64,000 nt of DNA, taken from NCBI RefSeq assembly GCF_016919385.1, contig NZ_CP070351.1:124001-188000 (forward strand). The letters run 5' to 3'. The stretch comes from Gordonia sp. PDNC005 (GTDB lineage: Bacteria > Actinomycetota > Actinomycetes > Mycobacteriales > Mycobacteriaceae). The notes beneath the pieces are model-generated. The model did not search any database. It saw only the letters and a program-made list of their open reading frames with translations, and was not told the DNA's origin. This document shows positions 1 through 8,527 of the stretch, piece after piece. Made by a program: the position numbers and the translations under genes. Numbering within the stretch: position 1 is the first letter of the stretch; the number at the start of each line of letters is the position of its first letter.

Positions 1-684
1 GTGCAGGACTACTTCGCCGAGAAGGTCGCGGCAGCAGTCGTCGACCAGACGAGTGTTCCACTCGCCGGGCCGATCGTGGAGCCGCTCGCGACCAACTATG
101 CGCGGAGCGAAGGCTTCGTGATGGACTTCGAGCAGATAGCGCGGCAGCAGCACGACTGGCTGTTCAACGCGCCCGGTCCGGACACCGACACTCACGTGAT
201 GGACGTCAACATCACGCCGATGGTCAACCGGGTGCTGGCGACGGCGCCGCTGCCGACACCGATCGTCGTCGACAAGGCGATCTACGTCGGCATCGATCAG
301 CACCGACTGACGGCGGGCTCGCTCGAGTCGTCCGGCGAGCTGATCGACAAGACATCGTGGCTGACGCTGATCGCGGCGGCGATCGCGTCCGTCGTCGCGT
401 TGCTCACCGCCAACCGTCGAAGCACAGTGCTCGCGTGGCTCGGCGTAGGAGTCGTCCTCGCGGCGCTCGGCGCATACGGGGTGGCGCAGTACATCAACAC
501 TCTTGCGGGCGACAAGGCCGCCGACACCGACGAAGCCGCTCGCCGCACCGTTGAAGTCGTCGCGGACGGGGTCTCGTCCGATCTCGTGCAGGTGTCGCTG
601 ATCGTCGGAGCCGTCGGAGCCGTCGTGATCGCCGTCGGACTAGTGTCTCGTGTCGTCGCAGGACGACGCGCCTACAGATACTGA
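1..684 (+). CDS. Membrane protein, 5' end probably outside the window
   Basis: An open frame that is already open at base 1, so the GTG there may be internal and the true start may lie upstream. The visible 227 residues start with a soluble, probably extracytoplasmic stretch (about residues 1-115) and then show hydrophobic segments near residues 120-138, 142-162 and 198-220, ending in a basic RRAYRY tail. I do not recognise a catalytic motif. It lies 9 nt upstream of the rhomboid-like gene in the same orientation, so the two are probably co-transcribed. The function is unknown; the layout fits an integral membrane protein with an outside loop. Confidence 0.6.
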   Translation: MQDYFAEKVAAAVVDQTSVPLAGPIVEPLATNYARSEGFVMDFEQIARQQHDWLFNAPGPDTDTHVMDVNITPMVNRVLATAPLPTPIVVDKAIYVGIDQHRLTAGSLESSGELIDKTSWLTLIAAAIASVVALLTANRRSTVLAWLGVGVVLAALGAYGVAQYINTLAGDKAADTDEAARRTVEVVADGVSSDLVQVSLIVGAVGAVVIAVGLVSRVVAGRRAYRY

Positions 685-693
685 CCACGTCCG

Positions 694-1365
694 ATGGCGA
701 CCACGTCCGGCAGCAGATCTCGGGCGGTGGTTCGCGGGGTCGTCGGCTGGGTTCGCAGTGCACCCGCCACCTACCTCTGGCTGATGGTGCTCCTGGCGAC
801 GACAATAGTCCAGCACGTCGTGTCGCCCGGGTCCCTCGACGACATCCTCGGTCGTCGATCGACGAACCTCGAGAACCTGTCGGAGCACCCCCTGCGGCCG
901 ATGGTCACCAGCCTGTTCTGGCTCGACGGCGCGTACTGGCTGCCTTACGTCGTGGCGTTCACCGTGTTCCTCGCCGTCGCCGAACGGTGGCTCGGCACCG
1001 CACGGTTCGTGGCAGTCGGCCTCGCCGGACACGTCCTGGCCACACTGGCGAGCCAGGGACTCCTCGATCTCGCGATCGGGCACGGTCGGGCCGACCCCAC
1101 TCTGCGCGACGCGATCGACGTCGGCGTCAGCTATTTCGTGGCCGCGGTGATAGCCGTTCTCGCTTACCGGCTCCGGTCCCCGTGGCGGTGGGTCTACGCC
1201 CTGATCGCGCTAGCGACGGTGATCACGCCCTTCGCTGCGGGGACACCGGACTTCACCGACGCCGGGCACCTGATTGCGATGCTCATCGGACTGGCCATGT
1301 ACCCCGTCACACGCGGCAGACCGCGCCTGCAGCTCACCCGAGAGTCGTTCCGCTTCCGTCGATGA
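694..1365 (+). CDS. Rhomboid-like integral membrane protein
   Basis: A 223-residue protein with about six hydrophobic helices. Helix 4-5 carries GVSY and the last helix carries AGHLIAMLIG, where an active rhomboid protease would have GxSG and a catalytic His. A serine and a histidine are therefore present, but the glycine after the serine is tyrosine, so activity is uncertain. The size and topology fit the actinobacterial rhomboid-like family. Its 3' end overlaps the convergent ABC ATPase gene by 32 nt. It follows the preceding membrane protein by 9 nt. The alternative is an inactive pseudoprotease or a plain membrane protein. Confidence 0.65.
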   Translation: MATTSGSRSRAVVRGVVGWVRSAPATYLWLMVLLATTIVQHVVSPGSLDDILGRRSTNLENLSEHPLRPMVTSLFWLDGAYWLPYVVAFTVFLAVAERWLGTARFVAVGLAGHVLATLASQGLLDLAIGHGRADPTLRDAIDVGVSYFVAAVIAVLAYRLRSPWRWVYALIALATVITPFAAGTPDFTDAGHLIAMLIGLAMYPVTRGRPRLQLTRESFRFRR

Positions 1366-2131
1366 CAAAAGTCAGCTGATCGGCATCGAAGCGGAGACGT
1401 CCACGATCGAACGCTGCAGACACCGATCCGTCGGCGGCGAGCGCACTAGGCGTGCCGGTTGTCATGGTTCCGTCACCACGTAGCAGCCAGACCTCGTCGG
1501 ACAGGCGCATGACGAGTTCCAGTTCGTGCGACGACATGAGGACGGCTATGCCCTGTTCGCGGGCCAACGTCGCGAGGAGATCGAGGAACTCGACCCGCGA
1601 CGGCGCATCCAGGTGCGACGTGGGCTCGTCGAGGACCAGCAGCTCCGGCTCCTGTGCGAGAGCGCGCGCGGCGAGCACCCGTTGCCGTTCACCGTCGGAC
1701 AGGTCGTGGAACGGTCGGTCGGCCAGAGCCGTCGCCCGGACGGCGTCCAACGCCCGGTCGGTGATGCGACGGTCGTCGTCGGAGAGTCGCCCGGTCGGAG
1801 ACAGGTAGGGCGTGCGGCCGAGGGAGGCGACCTCCCGGGCCGTGAGCGTGCCGGGATCGACGGTGTCGGTGGTGACCACGGCGACGCGGCGTGCCAACCC
1901 GGCTGGCTTCAGCGTCGCGACGTCGGTGCCGTCGGCGAGGACCGCCGAACCCGCCAAGGGCGGCTGCAGACCGCATACGGTTCGGAGCAGTGTCGACTTG
2001 CCCGCACCGTTCGGTCCGATCAACGAAGTGAGGCGGCCAGTCTCCGCGACGGCCGACAGGTTCGAGGCGACGGTGCGGCCTCTCCGCCCCCGATATCCGA
2101 CGGTCAGCTTCTGCAGTTCGAGCCCGCTCAC
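1334..2131 (-). CDS. ABC transporter ATP-binding protein (cobalamin/siderophore FecE-BtuD type)
   Basis: A 265-residue ATPase that would power import through the neighbouring permease. Walker A is GPNGAGKST near residues 39-47; the signature region reads LSDGERQRV; Walker B is LLVLDEPTSHLD, followed by the H-loop SSHELEL. The ATG overlaps the stop of the permease gene by 4 nt (ATGA), showing translational coupling in the order binding protein, permease, ATPase. The family (FecCDE/BtuCDF) handles ferric siderophores, haem or B12. The leader of this operon looks like a cobalamin riboswitch, so a corrinoid is the best substrate guess. The gene end overlaps the convergent rhomboid-like gene. Confidence 0.88.
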   Translation of the reverse strand: MSGLELQKLTVGYRGRRGRTVASNLSAVAETGRLTSLIGPNGAGKSTLLRTVCGLQPPLAGSAVLADGTDVATLKPAGLARRVAVVTTDTVDPGTLTAREVASLGRTPYLSPTGRLSDDDRRITDRALDAVRATALADRPFHDLSDGERQRVLAARALAQEPELLVLDEPTSHLDAPSRVEFLDLLATLAREQGIAVLMSSHELELVMRLSDEVWLLRGDGTMTTGTPSALAADGSVSAAFDRGRLRFDADQLTFVIDGSGTTLG

Positions 2132-3195
2132 ACCGCACCTCCCTGCGCGCGCCCGCGGATCAGGACGGTGATGACGACCGGTGCCCCGATGAGAGCGGTC
2201 ACCGCGTTCAGCGGCAACGACATGTGATCACCGGGGAGGTCGGCGAGGGCGCCGCACCAGATGGCGAGGGTTGCGCCGAGAAGCGCGCACCCCGGGATCA
2301 ACGAGCGGTGATCGGAGGTCCGGAGCAGCCCTCGGACAAGGTGCGGAATCACCAGGCCGAGAAATCCGACGGGCCCGCAGAACGCCGTCACCACACCGGT
2401 GAGGAGGGCCGCCGACAGCAGAGTGACGGTTCGGGCGACGCGGAGATCAACACCCATCGAGCGGGCGTAACCCTCCCCGAGAAGTAGGGCGTTCAATGGT
2501 CGGACGGTGAAGAACACGATCAGAATCGTCACGGCCACGATCGGCGCCGCCACCTGGATGTCGCTCCACGACGTGGACGAGAACGTTCCGAGCCCCCAGA
2601 TCATGTACTTCTGGACCGAGGTGGGATCGGCGTAGACGATGAGGACCGCGACGAGCGCGCCGGTCACCGAGCCGAGCATCACGCCGATCAGCAGGAGCGT
2701 GACGGCGTTGCGGACCCACACGGCCATCAGCAGAATCACGCCGAGCACTGCCGCCGCCCCCGCTGCGGCGGCCAACACGATGCCCAGACGCCCCCATCCG
2801 GCGAGGACACCGACAAACGCCGGTCCGCCCGCGCCACCTGCGAGAGCGACGATCGCCACGCCGAGACTCGCACCCGAATTGGCGCCGAGGATGTACGGGT
2901 CGGCGAGCGCGTTGCGGAACAGTGTCTGCATCTGCAAGCCTGCGACGCCGAGAGCGGCGCCGGCGATTGCCGACGTCGCGATCCGAGGCAGTCGGACCAG
3001 ACGCAGAATCGCATCGTGGCCCGCATCCGACGCCGTGCCGCCGGTCAACACGTGCACGACGTCGGACAGCGGCATCATCACCGCGCCGATCGCGGCCGTC
3101 ACCAACACTGTCACCACGGCTAAGACGATCAGCCCCGCCCAGGTTCCGGCGGCGCTGCGAGCCTTCACGGTCTCGACGACGACGGGAGTCGTCAC
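2128..3195 (-). CDS. ABC transporter permease (FecCD/BtuC family)
   Basis: About 355 residues with roughly ten hydrophobic helices typical of the FecCD family, which forms the homodimeric channel of B12 and siderophore importers. Family motifs include LPRIATSAIAGAALGVAGLQMQ near the N-terminus, ILGANSGASLG, and PVGFLGLVIPHLVR near the C-terminus. The frame is open further upstream, but the GTG at 3195 overlaps the stop of the binding-protein gene as GTGA and gives a normal family length, so I chose it. The gene sits in the middle of a three-gene operon with 4-nt overlaps on both sides. Confidence 0.88.
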   Translation of the reverse strand: MTTPVVVETVKARSAAGTWAGLIVLAVVTVLVTAAIGAVMMPLSDVVHVLTGGTASDAGHDAILRLVRLPRIATSAIAGAALGVAGLQMQTLFRNALADPYILGANSGASLGVAIVALAGGAGGPAFVGVLAGWGRLGIVLAAAAGAAAVLGVILLMAVWVRNAVTLLLIGVMLGSVTGALVAVLIVYADPTSVQKYMIWGLGTFSSTSWSDIQVAAPIVAVTILIVFFTVRPLNALLLGEGYARSMGVDLRVARTVTLLSAALLTGVVTAFCGPVGFLGLVIPHLVRGLLRTSDHRSLIPGCALLGATLAIWCGALADLPGDHMSLPLNAVTALIGAPVVITVLIRGRAQGGAV

Positions 3196-4385
3196 CGCTG
3201 TGGGAGCTGAAGGTAGAACGTGAATCTGTGGTCGGGGAAGAGATCGGGATGCAGGATCGCCGCGAGGTCGGCGAGTACGAGGTCCGGGCGGAGGACGCCG
3301 CGCTCCCAGTAGTCGTTCCCGCCCGTCGCGCTCATCGCTTTCGTCGCGTTCCACGCACGCTCGGCGGGCTGTGCGAACACCCGGTACCGCTCGTCTTGCT
3401 TGTACAAATCTGGGAGTGACGCGACGGTCATGTCAGAGAGGAGCCATGCATCGGCGTTACGAGACTTGTCGATGACGGACTCGATCGAGAGGCGGAGTGA
3501 GCCCGTCGACTGGTCCGATGCCCACGGGTAGTCGCCGCCGGCGTCACGCACGAGCCGTCCGAAGTAGTTGCCGCCAGCGGCGAGCGTCCACGCGCCGTTC
3601 TCGATGCCGCCGAGCAGGACGTCGGTCCTCGGTGCGTTCGCCGTCTTCTGCTGCACCGTCGTGTACTCCGACTTGATGGTGTCGAAGGCGTCGGCGGCCT
3701 TCGTCTCGGTGCCGGTCAGTGCGGCGAAGAACTTGATCCACTCGGCCCGGCCGAGGGGACTCGCCTCGAGCCAGTCGGCGTTGGCGAGGACCGGGACACC
3801 CGCCTGCCGGAGTTTCGCGTACGACGGGTCCTCGTTGCCGTCGGACACCAAGACGTCGGGCTGCCCAGCAATCACCTTCTCGACGTTCGGCACACCCGCG
3901 TCGGCGTACTGGACCACGTCGCCGTCGTCGATCCGCGCGCGGATCTCGGGGGTGGACACGTAGTCCGTGGAGCTCACGCCGGTCACCGTGTCGGCGGCGC
4001 CCAGCGCCGCCATCGCGGGCAGGTGTGTAGTGGAACCCGAATACATGGTGCGGATCGGCACCTGCACCTGCGGCGCATCCGTGAGAGCGCCGTCGAGCCT
4101 CGGCGCGGGTGCACCGCAGCGAACCAGCACGTACGACACGGGCTGCGCGCCCGGTGACGGTTCCTTGACCGTCACCACCTGGTACGACTTGTGGTACTCG
4201 ATCGCCAGTCCCGACGCATCGGAGATCGTCGACTTGTCGGGGAAGTAGTCGGTGTTCGCGTCGAAATCGGTGATGCAATCGCGGGCGGAACCCGCATCGT
4301 TCGACGACGCCCCGGAACATCCTGCGACAGCCAACCCGGTGACGAGCAGACACGCGATCGTGGCCTTGCGGATATGCGGGTGCAC
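3192..4385 (-). CDS. ABC transporter substrate-binding lipoprotein (probable corrinoid binding, BtuF-like)
   Basis: A 397-residue lipoprotein. The N-terminus has a short basic start, a hydrophobic stretch and the lipobox LAVAGC, so it should be anchored outside the membrane. The body has the two-lobed periplasmic-binding fold pattern of the FecB/BtuF class (LGAADTVTGVSS, VEKVIAGQPDVLVSDG). I prefer the GTG at 4385 because GAGAGG lies about 8 nt upstream and because the more distal GTG at 4409 sits inside a predicted leader hairpin. It is the first gene of the importer operon. The substrate is inferred from the riboswitch-like leader, not from the protein itself. Confidence 0.82.
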   Translation of the reverse strand: MHPHIRKATIACLLVTGLAVAGCSGASSNDAGSARDCITDFDANTDYFPDKSTISDASGLAIEYHKSYQVVTVKEPSPGAQPVSYVLVRCGAPAPRLDGALTDAPQVQVPIRTMYSGSTTHLPAMAALGAADTVTGVSSTDYVSTPEIRARIDDGDVVQYADAGVPNVEKVIAGQPDVLVSDGNEDPSYAKLRQAGVPVLANADWLEASPLGRAEWIKFFAALTGTETKAADAFDTIKSEYTTVQQKTANAPRTDVLLGGIENGAWTLAAGGNYFGRLVRDAGGDYPWASDQSTGSLRLSIESVIDKSRNADAWLLSDMTVASLPDLYKQDERYRVFAQPAERAWNATKAMSATGGNDYWERGVLRPDLVLADLAAILHPDLFPDHRFTFYLQLPQR

Positions 4386-4399
4386 GGCATCCGCCTCTC

Positions 4400-4545
4400 T
4401 CGGGGACACTCCGCCCCGACGACGAGATCAGCTCGAGCGGAGGTCTGGCTGCCGCGTGAAGCGGTCACAGTGGCGGGTACCGCGTCGGATTCACACCGAC
4501 TTCCCGCGTCGAGGCTGGTTGACGCCATGAACGTAACACGCCGCC
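4400..4545 (-). promoter_or_regulatory. Cobalamin riboswitch-like leader of the ABC importer operon
   Basis: Read on the minus strand, this untranslated leader contains in order GGGAAGTCGGTG, AATCCG, CCCGCCACTGTGA and a B12-box-like AGCCAGACCTCC, which are the conserved core pieces of cobalamin riboswitches. Downstream, CGGGG and CCCCG (about 4403-4421) can form a hairpin just before the ribosome site GAGAGG of the binding-protein gene, a plausible expression platform acting on translation. Exact 5' and 3' limits are approximate. A covariance-model search would settle the call. Confidence 0.8.
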
Positions 4546-4575
4546 CGAACCTCATTCTCTTCCCGGCGCAAAGGG

Positions 4576-6618
4576 TCAGCGATCAATTGCGCCGACGGTG
4601 CGCCAGAGGAATTCGTAGGCGAGGGCCGATTTGAACGCCGCCTGCTTGTTGTCGGCCGCGCCGCCGTGACCTCCCTCGATGTTCTCGTAGTACCGGACCG
4701 GTTGGCCTGCGGCTTCGAGCGCAGCGGTGAACTTCCGGGCATGACCGGGGTGAACACGGTCGTCGCGGGTCGACGTCGTGACCAGCATCTGCGGGTAGTC
4801 GACGTCGGACCGAACGCGCTGATACGGCGAGTACTCGGAGATGAACTCCCACTCCGCCGGGTCGTCGGGGTCGCCGTACTCGGCCATCCAGGAGGCGCCG
4901 GCCAACAGGAGGTGATACCGCCGCATGTCGATCAGCGGCACCTGGCAGACCAGCGCGCCGAACAACTCCGGGTACGTGGTCGCCATGACGCCCATCAACA
5001 AGCCGCCGTTCGATCCGCCCTGTGCAGCGAGTGTCTGAGGGGTCGTGAATCCTCGTGTCACAAGATCGCGCGCCACCGAGGAGAAGTCCTCGTACACGAG
5101 GTGACGTCCGGCTTTCACCGCTTGTGTGTGCCACGACGGCCCGTACTCGCCGCCTCCGCGGATGTTCGAGTACACGTAGATCCCGCCGCGCGTGATCCAG
5201 TTCCGTGCGGCCACCGCTGCATAGCTGGGCGTCAGAGAGTTTTCGAAGCCTCCGTACCCGTAGAGCAGGGTCGGGCCCGACTCGACGTCGTTGCGCTTGA
5301 TCACGAAGTAGGGGACCTGGGTGCCGTCGTCCGATGTCGCGAAGAACTGCTGGGTGCTCACATTCGACGCGTCGAACCGCTCCGGCGACGATTTGATCGG
5401 CGTCACCCCGGACACGGCGTCGCCGTACAGCAACGTCGGAGCCTGTGTGAACGAGCTCGACGACAACCAGATCTCGTCGCCGTGATCGGCGTCGGTGTCG
5501 AGCACCCCGACCGTCGCGAAATCCGGGACGCCCGGCAGCTCTGCCGGCGTCCACGTGCCGAACTCCATCGACTGCAGCCGGGTCGCGACGTCGTGCAGCG
5601 TCACCAGGATCAGCCGTGTCGCCGTGATCGCGTACGTCTCCAGGCTGGTGTGCGCGTCCGGCGTGAACAGCACGGTATGCGTGCGGTCGCCGTCGAGGAA
5701 GCGCTCGTAGTCGAACGCCAACAGGCAACCGGCGGGCCGGGCCACACCGTCGACCGTCCACTCGGACTTCGGTGTCACCAGCATCACGTCGTGCCGCACC
5801 GAGAAGTCGGCGTCCGACGGGACGTCCACCTTGCGCAGCTCACCGTCCCGGAGTTCGAACTGCTCGGCGTTGTAGAAGTCCGTCGACCGGTACACGAAGT
5901 GCCGCGGAAAACCGGGCGTCGGATCGAACGAGGCTCCGACCGCGACGTCGTCGACGGAACCGGTGAACACTGTCGTCGCCGCCGCGAGGTCGGTGCCGCG
6001 CGTCCACCGTTTCACCACGCGCGGGTAACCCGACGACGTCCACGATCCGGCGCCGTCGGGCTGCTCACCGAACTCGGTGCCCACGTACACGGCGTCCCGG
6101 TCGATCCAGCCGACGTTCGACTTGTTCTCCGGCAGCACGAAGCCGTCGTCTACCCACGAGCGCGACGGGATGTCGAACTCGCGGACCACTGTCGCATCCG
6201 CGCCGCCGCGGGACAGCGAGATCAACGCGCGGTCGTAGTCGGGGCGAAGCACCGACGCCCCGCTCCACACCCAGTTCTCGTCCTCCGCAGTCCGCAGGGC
6301 GTCGACGTCGATCAAGACGTCCCACTCGGGCTCGGCGGAACGGTACGACTCCAGCGTCGTCCGCCGCCACAGTCCGTACGGGTTGGTCCCGTCTACCCAG
6401 AAGTTGTAGACGAACTCGCCACGCCGCCGCACATACGGGATCCGATCGTCCGACGACAGGATCTCCAGCGTGTCCGACTGCATCTGAGTGAACCGCTCGG
6501 ACGAGGTCAGTTCGGCGACAGTCGGCTCGTTGTGGGCGCGCACCCAGTCGAGCGCCTCGTCCCCGGTCACGTCTTCCAGCCACAGGTACGGGTCGTCGGT
6601 CGTGTTCGTCTCAGCCAC
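4576..6618 (-). CDS. Prolyl oligopeptidase family serine peptidase (S9A)
   Basis: A 680-residue peptidase expected to cut short peptides after proline. The N-terminal DPYLWLED motif opens a beta-propeller domain, followed by an alpha/beta-hydrolase domain. The catalytic triad is visible: Ser536 in GGSNGG, Asp619 or Asp620 in DDRVHP, and His651 in GGHGG. The GTG at 6618 is chosen because the family motif DPYLWLE begins about 8 residues later and TAGCCT lies 7 nt upstream, a leaderless layout; the open frame upstream runs into repeats. No signal peptide is seen, so it is cytoplasmic. It ends about 30 bp before the riboswitch of the importer operon. Confidence 0.9.
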   Translation of the reverse strand: MAETNTTDDPYLWLEDVTGDEALDWVRAHNEPTVAELTSSERFTQMQSDTLEILSSDDRIPYVRRRGEFVYNFWVDGTNPYGLWRRTTLESYRSAEPEWDVLIDVDALRTAEDENWVWSGASVLRPDYDRALISLSRGGADATVVREFDIPSRSWVDDGFVLPENKSNVGWIDRDAVYVGTEFGEQPDGAGSWTSSGYPRVVKRWTRGTDLAAATTVFTGSVDDVAVGASFDPTPGFPRHFVYRSTDFYNAEQFELRDGELRKVDVPSDADFSVRHDVMLVTPKSEWTVDGVARPAGCLLAFDYERFLDGDRTHTVLFTPDAHTSLETYAITATRLILVTLHDVATRLQSMEFGTWTPAELPGVPDFATVGVLDTDADHGDEIWLSSSSFTQAPTLLYGDAVSGVTPIKSSPERFDASNVSTQQFFATSDDGTQVPYFVIKRNDVESGPTLLYGYGGFENSLTPSYAAVAARNWITRGGIYVYSNIRGGGEYGPSWHTQAVKAGRHLVYEDFSSVARDLVTRGFTTPQTLAAQGGSNGGLLMGVMATTYPELFGALVCQVPLIDMRRYHLLLAGASWMAEYGDPDDPAEWEFISEYSPYQRVRSDVDYPQMLVTTSTRDDRVHPGHARKFTAALEAAGQPVRYYENIEGGHGGAADNKQAAFKSALAYEFLWRTVGAIDR

Positions 6619-6625
6619 GTGGTTC

Positions 6626-6631
6626 AGGCTA
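6626..6631 (-). promoter_or_regulatory. -10 element TAGCCT, leaderless start of the prolyl oligopeptidase gene
   Basis: TAGCCT ends 7 nt before the GTG at 6618 on the minus strand, the spacing expected when transcription begins at the start codon. No Shine-Dalgarno sequence is visible. Confidence 0.45.
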
Positions 6632-6774
6632 CCGGCGTCGTGGTGGCCCGCTGTCCGTCTCCACTGTGCGCGGTGCGGCCGGCGGGGCGGGTCGCCTCCT
6701 CGGCAGTCCTCGCGGACTCGCCTGGCGGCTCGCTCGCTGTGACCGGAGTTCCCACGCTCTTTGAGCGAGCGTTG

Positions 6775-6889
6775 CCCACTGCTCCTTGAGCGAGCTTGCG
6801 AGTCGAAAGGTCCCGGTCTCACTGCCTTTCGACTCGCTCCGCTCGCTCAAGGAGCAGTGGGAAAGCTCGCTCAGTGGGAAAGCTCGCTC
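6775..6889. repeat. Inverted plus tandem repeats in the 317-bp spacer 6619-6935
   Basis: Arms at 6775-6810 and 6825-6861 are inverted copies (CCCACTGCTCCTTGAGCGAG / its complement, then CGAGTCGAAAGG), differing only by a few central bases. Immediately after, the 17-mer AGTGGGAAAGCTCGCTC occurs twice in tandem (6856-6872 and 6873-6889). The rest of the spacer holds no convincing gene; short frames here translate the repeat itself. Related GCGAGTCGAAAGG text recurs at about 21687-21699, so this is a dispersed family in the genome. Confidence 0.7.
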
Positions 6890-6935
6890 AAGGAGAAGTA
6901 CAGGCAGTGGACGAGCTTGCGTGAGGAAGCAGGGG

Positions 6936-8309
6936 TCAGCGGGAGGGGAGGGCTGGTTCCTGGGCGTCGTCGACCTCAGCGTCGGGCTCGGCGCTGGGGA
7001 TCTCGGTGCCGCGGAGGGATGCGCCCGCAGTCTCCTTCAGGAAATACAGGGCGACCATGCCGATCACACAGGCGGCCATCATGTACGCGGCGGGGAAGAG
7101 GTGCCAGCCCGTGTCGCCGACCACCCAGTCGTTCACCAGGGGAGCGGTGCCACCGAAGGCAGCCGTCGACACATTGTACGAGATCGCAAAACCCGCGTAG
7201 CGAACGTGAGTCGGGAACATGGCGGGGAACGTCGCAGAGATCGTCGCCAGCTGCGGGATGTAGAGCAGTCCGAGCACCACGAAGCCGACGATCGCCCACG
7301 CGAAGCCCTGGCCCATCAGCCAGTACATCGGCAACGCGAACACGAACAACCCGATCAACGACGCCCACCACATCGGTTTGCGGCCCGTCGAATCCGACCA
7401 GCGGCCGAACACCGGGATCATCAGCATCATGAGGACCTGTCCGATGAGGACCACCCATGAGCCGCCCGACTCCGACAGTCCGATCGTGTTCTTCAGATAA
7501 TCCGGCTGGTACGCGAGCAGCGTGTAATTGGCGACGTTCAACGCCACGACCATGCCGAACATGATGAGAATCGGACGCCAGTAGCCGACGATCGCCGTCT
7601 TCAAGAGTTCGAGGCCCGACGGTTCGCGCTTGCGTTTGCGATCCACTTCGGCGAAGACCGGCGGATCGTCCAACTGGGAACGCAGGTAGAGGCCGACGAG
7701 GCCGAGCGGGAGGGCGACGAGGAACGGAATGCGCCAGCCCCACGATGCCATCTGGTCCTCGTCGAGGATCGAGTTCAACAGCAGGACGAACGCGGTGCCC
7801 GCCGACAGGCCCGCCATCGTGCCGAATTCGAGGAAACTGCCGAAACGGCCTCGCTTGCGGTCCGGCGCGTACTCGGCCATGAACGTCGCGGCCCCGCCGT
7901 ATTCGCCACCCGTCGAGAATCCTTGAATCACCCGTAGCAGGATCAGAAGGGCCGGAGCCCAGACGCCGATCGATGCGTGCGTCGGAAGCAGGCCGATCAA
8001 CGCGGTGGCAAGGGAGATCAGCAGGATCGTCAAGGCGAGAACGTGCTTGCGTCCCACCTTGTCGCCGATCGGCCCCCACACGAAACCGCCGAGCGGCCGG
8101 AGGAGGAACGACACGGCGAAACCGAGCATCGTTCCGGTTGTTCCCCACGCTCCGGGAAAGAACGCCTGGGTGAGATATGTGGTGGTGGCGGCGTAAACGC
8201 CGTAGTCGTACCACTCTGTCGCATTGCCGATCGCGGATGCCGCGATCGCTTTGCGGACCATGGTGGCCGGTGGTGCTTCGAAGTCCTTGGTGGACGGCGA
8301 GTCTGTCAT
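6936..8309 (-). CDS. MFS transporter, metabolite:H+ symporter (MHS) type
   Basis: A 457-residue, 12-helix major facilitator. The opening GNATEWYDYGVY, the loop GDKVGRKHVL and the later EYAPDRKRGRFGS are family signatures of the MHS group (ProP, ShiA and similar carriers), which take up organic acids, betaines or aromatic acids with protons. The central loop (about residue 225) is basic with KRKREP. It stands alone; the gene upstream in the same direction starts over 200 nt away. The substrate cannot be read from the sequence. The 218-nt spacer 8310-8527 contains the small inverted repeat CGGAGTGTGTACTCCG, a possible operator. Confidence 0.85.
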   Translation of the reverse strand: MTDSPSTKDFEAPPATMVRKAIAASAIGNATEWYDYGVYAATTTYLTQAFFPGAWGTTGTMLGFAVSFLLRPLGGFVWGPIGDKVGRKHVLALTILLISLATALIGLLPTHASIGVWAPALLILLRVIQGFSTGGEYGGAATFMAEYAPDRKRGRFGSFLEFGTMAGLSAGTAFVLLLNSILDEDQMASWGWRIPFLVALPLGLVGLYLRSQLDDPPVFAEVDRKRKREPSGLELLKTAIVGYWRPILIMFGMVVALNVANYTLLAYQPDYLKNTIGLSESGGSWVVLIGQVLMMLMIPVFGRWSDSTGRKPMWWASLIGLFVFALPMYWLMGQGFAWAIVGFVVLGLLYIPQLATISATFPAMFPTHVRYAGFAISYNVSTAAFGGTAPLVNDWVVGDTGWHLFPAAYMMAACVIGMVALYFLKETAGASLRGTEIPSAEPDAEVDDAQEPALPSR

Positions 8310-8527
8310 TCTGGTTCGTCGATTCGTGCTCGAGGAGTCGATGTCTCCGGGTCAGGTGGACTGGGTCTCGCGGCCGCGCTGAGCACGGCGGTTACCACTT
8401 CCTGACGGTCCTCGAGGGACGGTTGACAGACGGAGTGTGTACTCCGAACGGACTACGTCCACACCTAGCATGTCTGTTCGACGATGTGAAACCCGCTACC
8501 GGACGTCCGGCCCTGTGAACGGAAGGT

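Noticed and set aside
4666..6789. A long plus-strand open frame of about 700 codons opposite the prolyl oligopeptidase gene
   Set aside because: It mirrors the real gene through GC-biased codons, is very rich in Arg and Val and has no domain. The minus-strand product has a full catalytic triad.
6629..6935. Short frames beginning MSERSES or similar in the spacer
   Set aside because: They translate the dispersed inverted repeat; no ribosome site or independent conservation is evident.
8432..8447. CGGAGTGTGTACTCCG as a terminator
   Set aside because: The stem is only 6 bp and no T run follows. It is kept only as a possible operator upstream of the MHS transporter gene.
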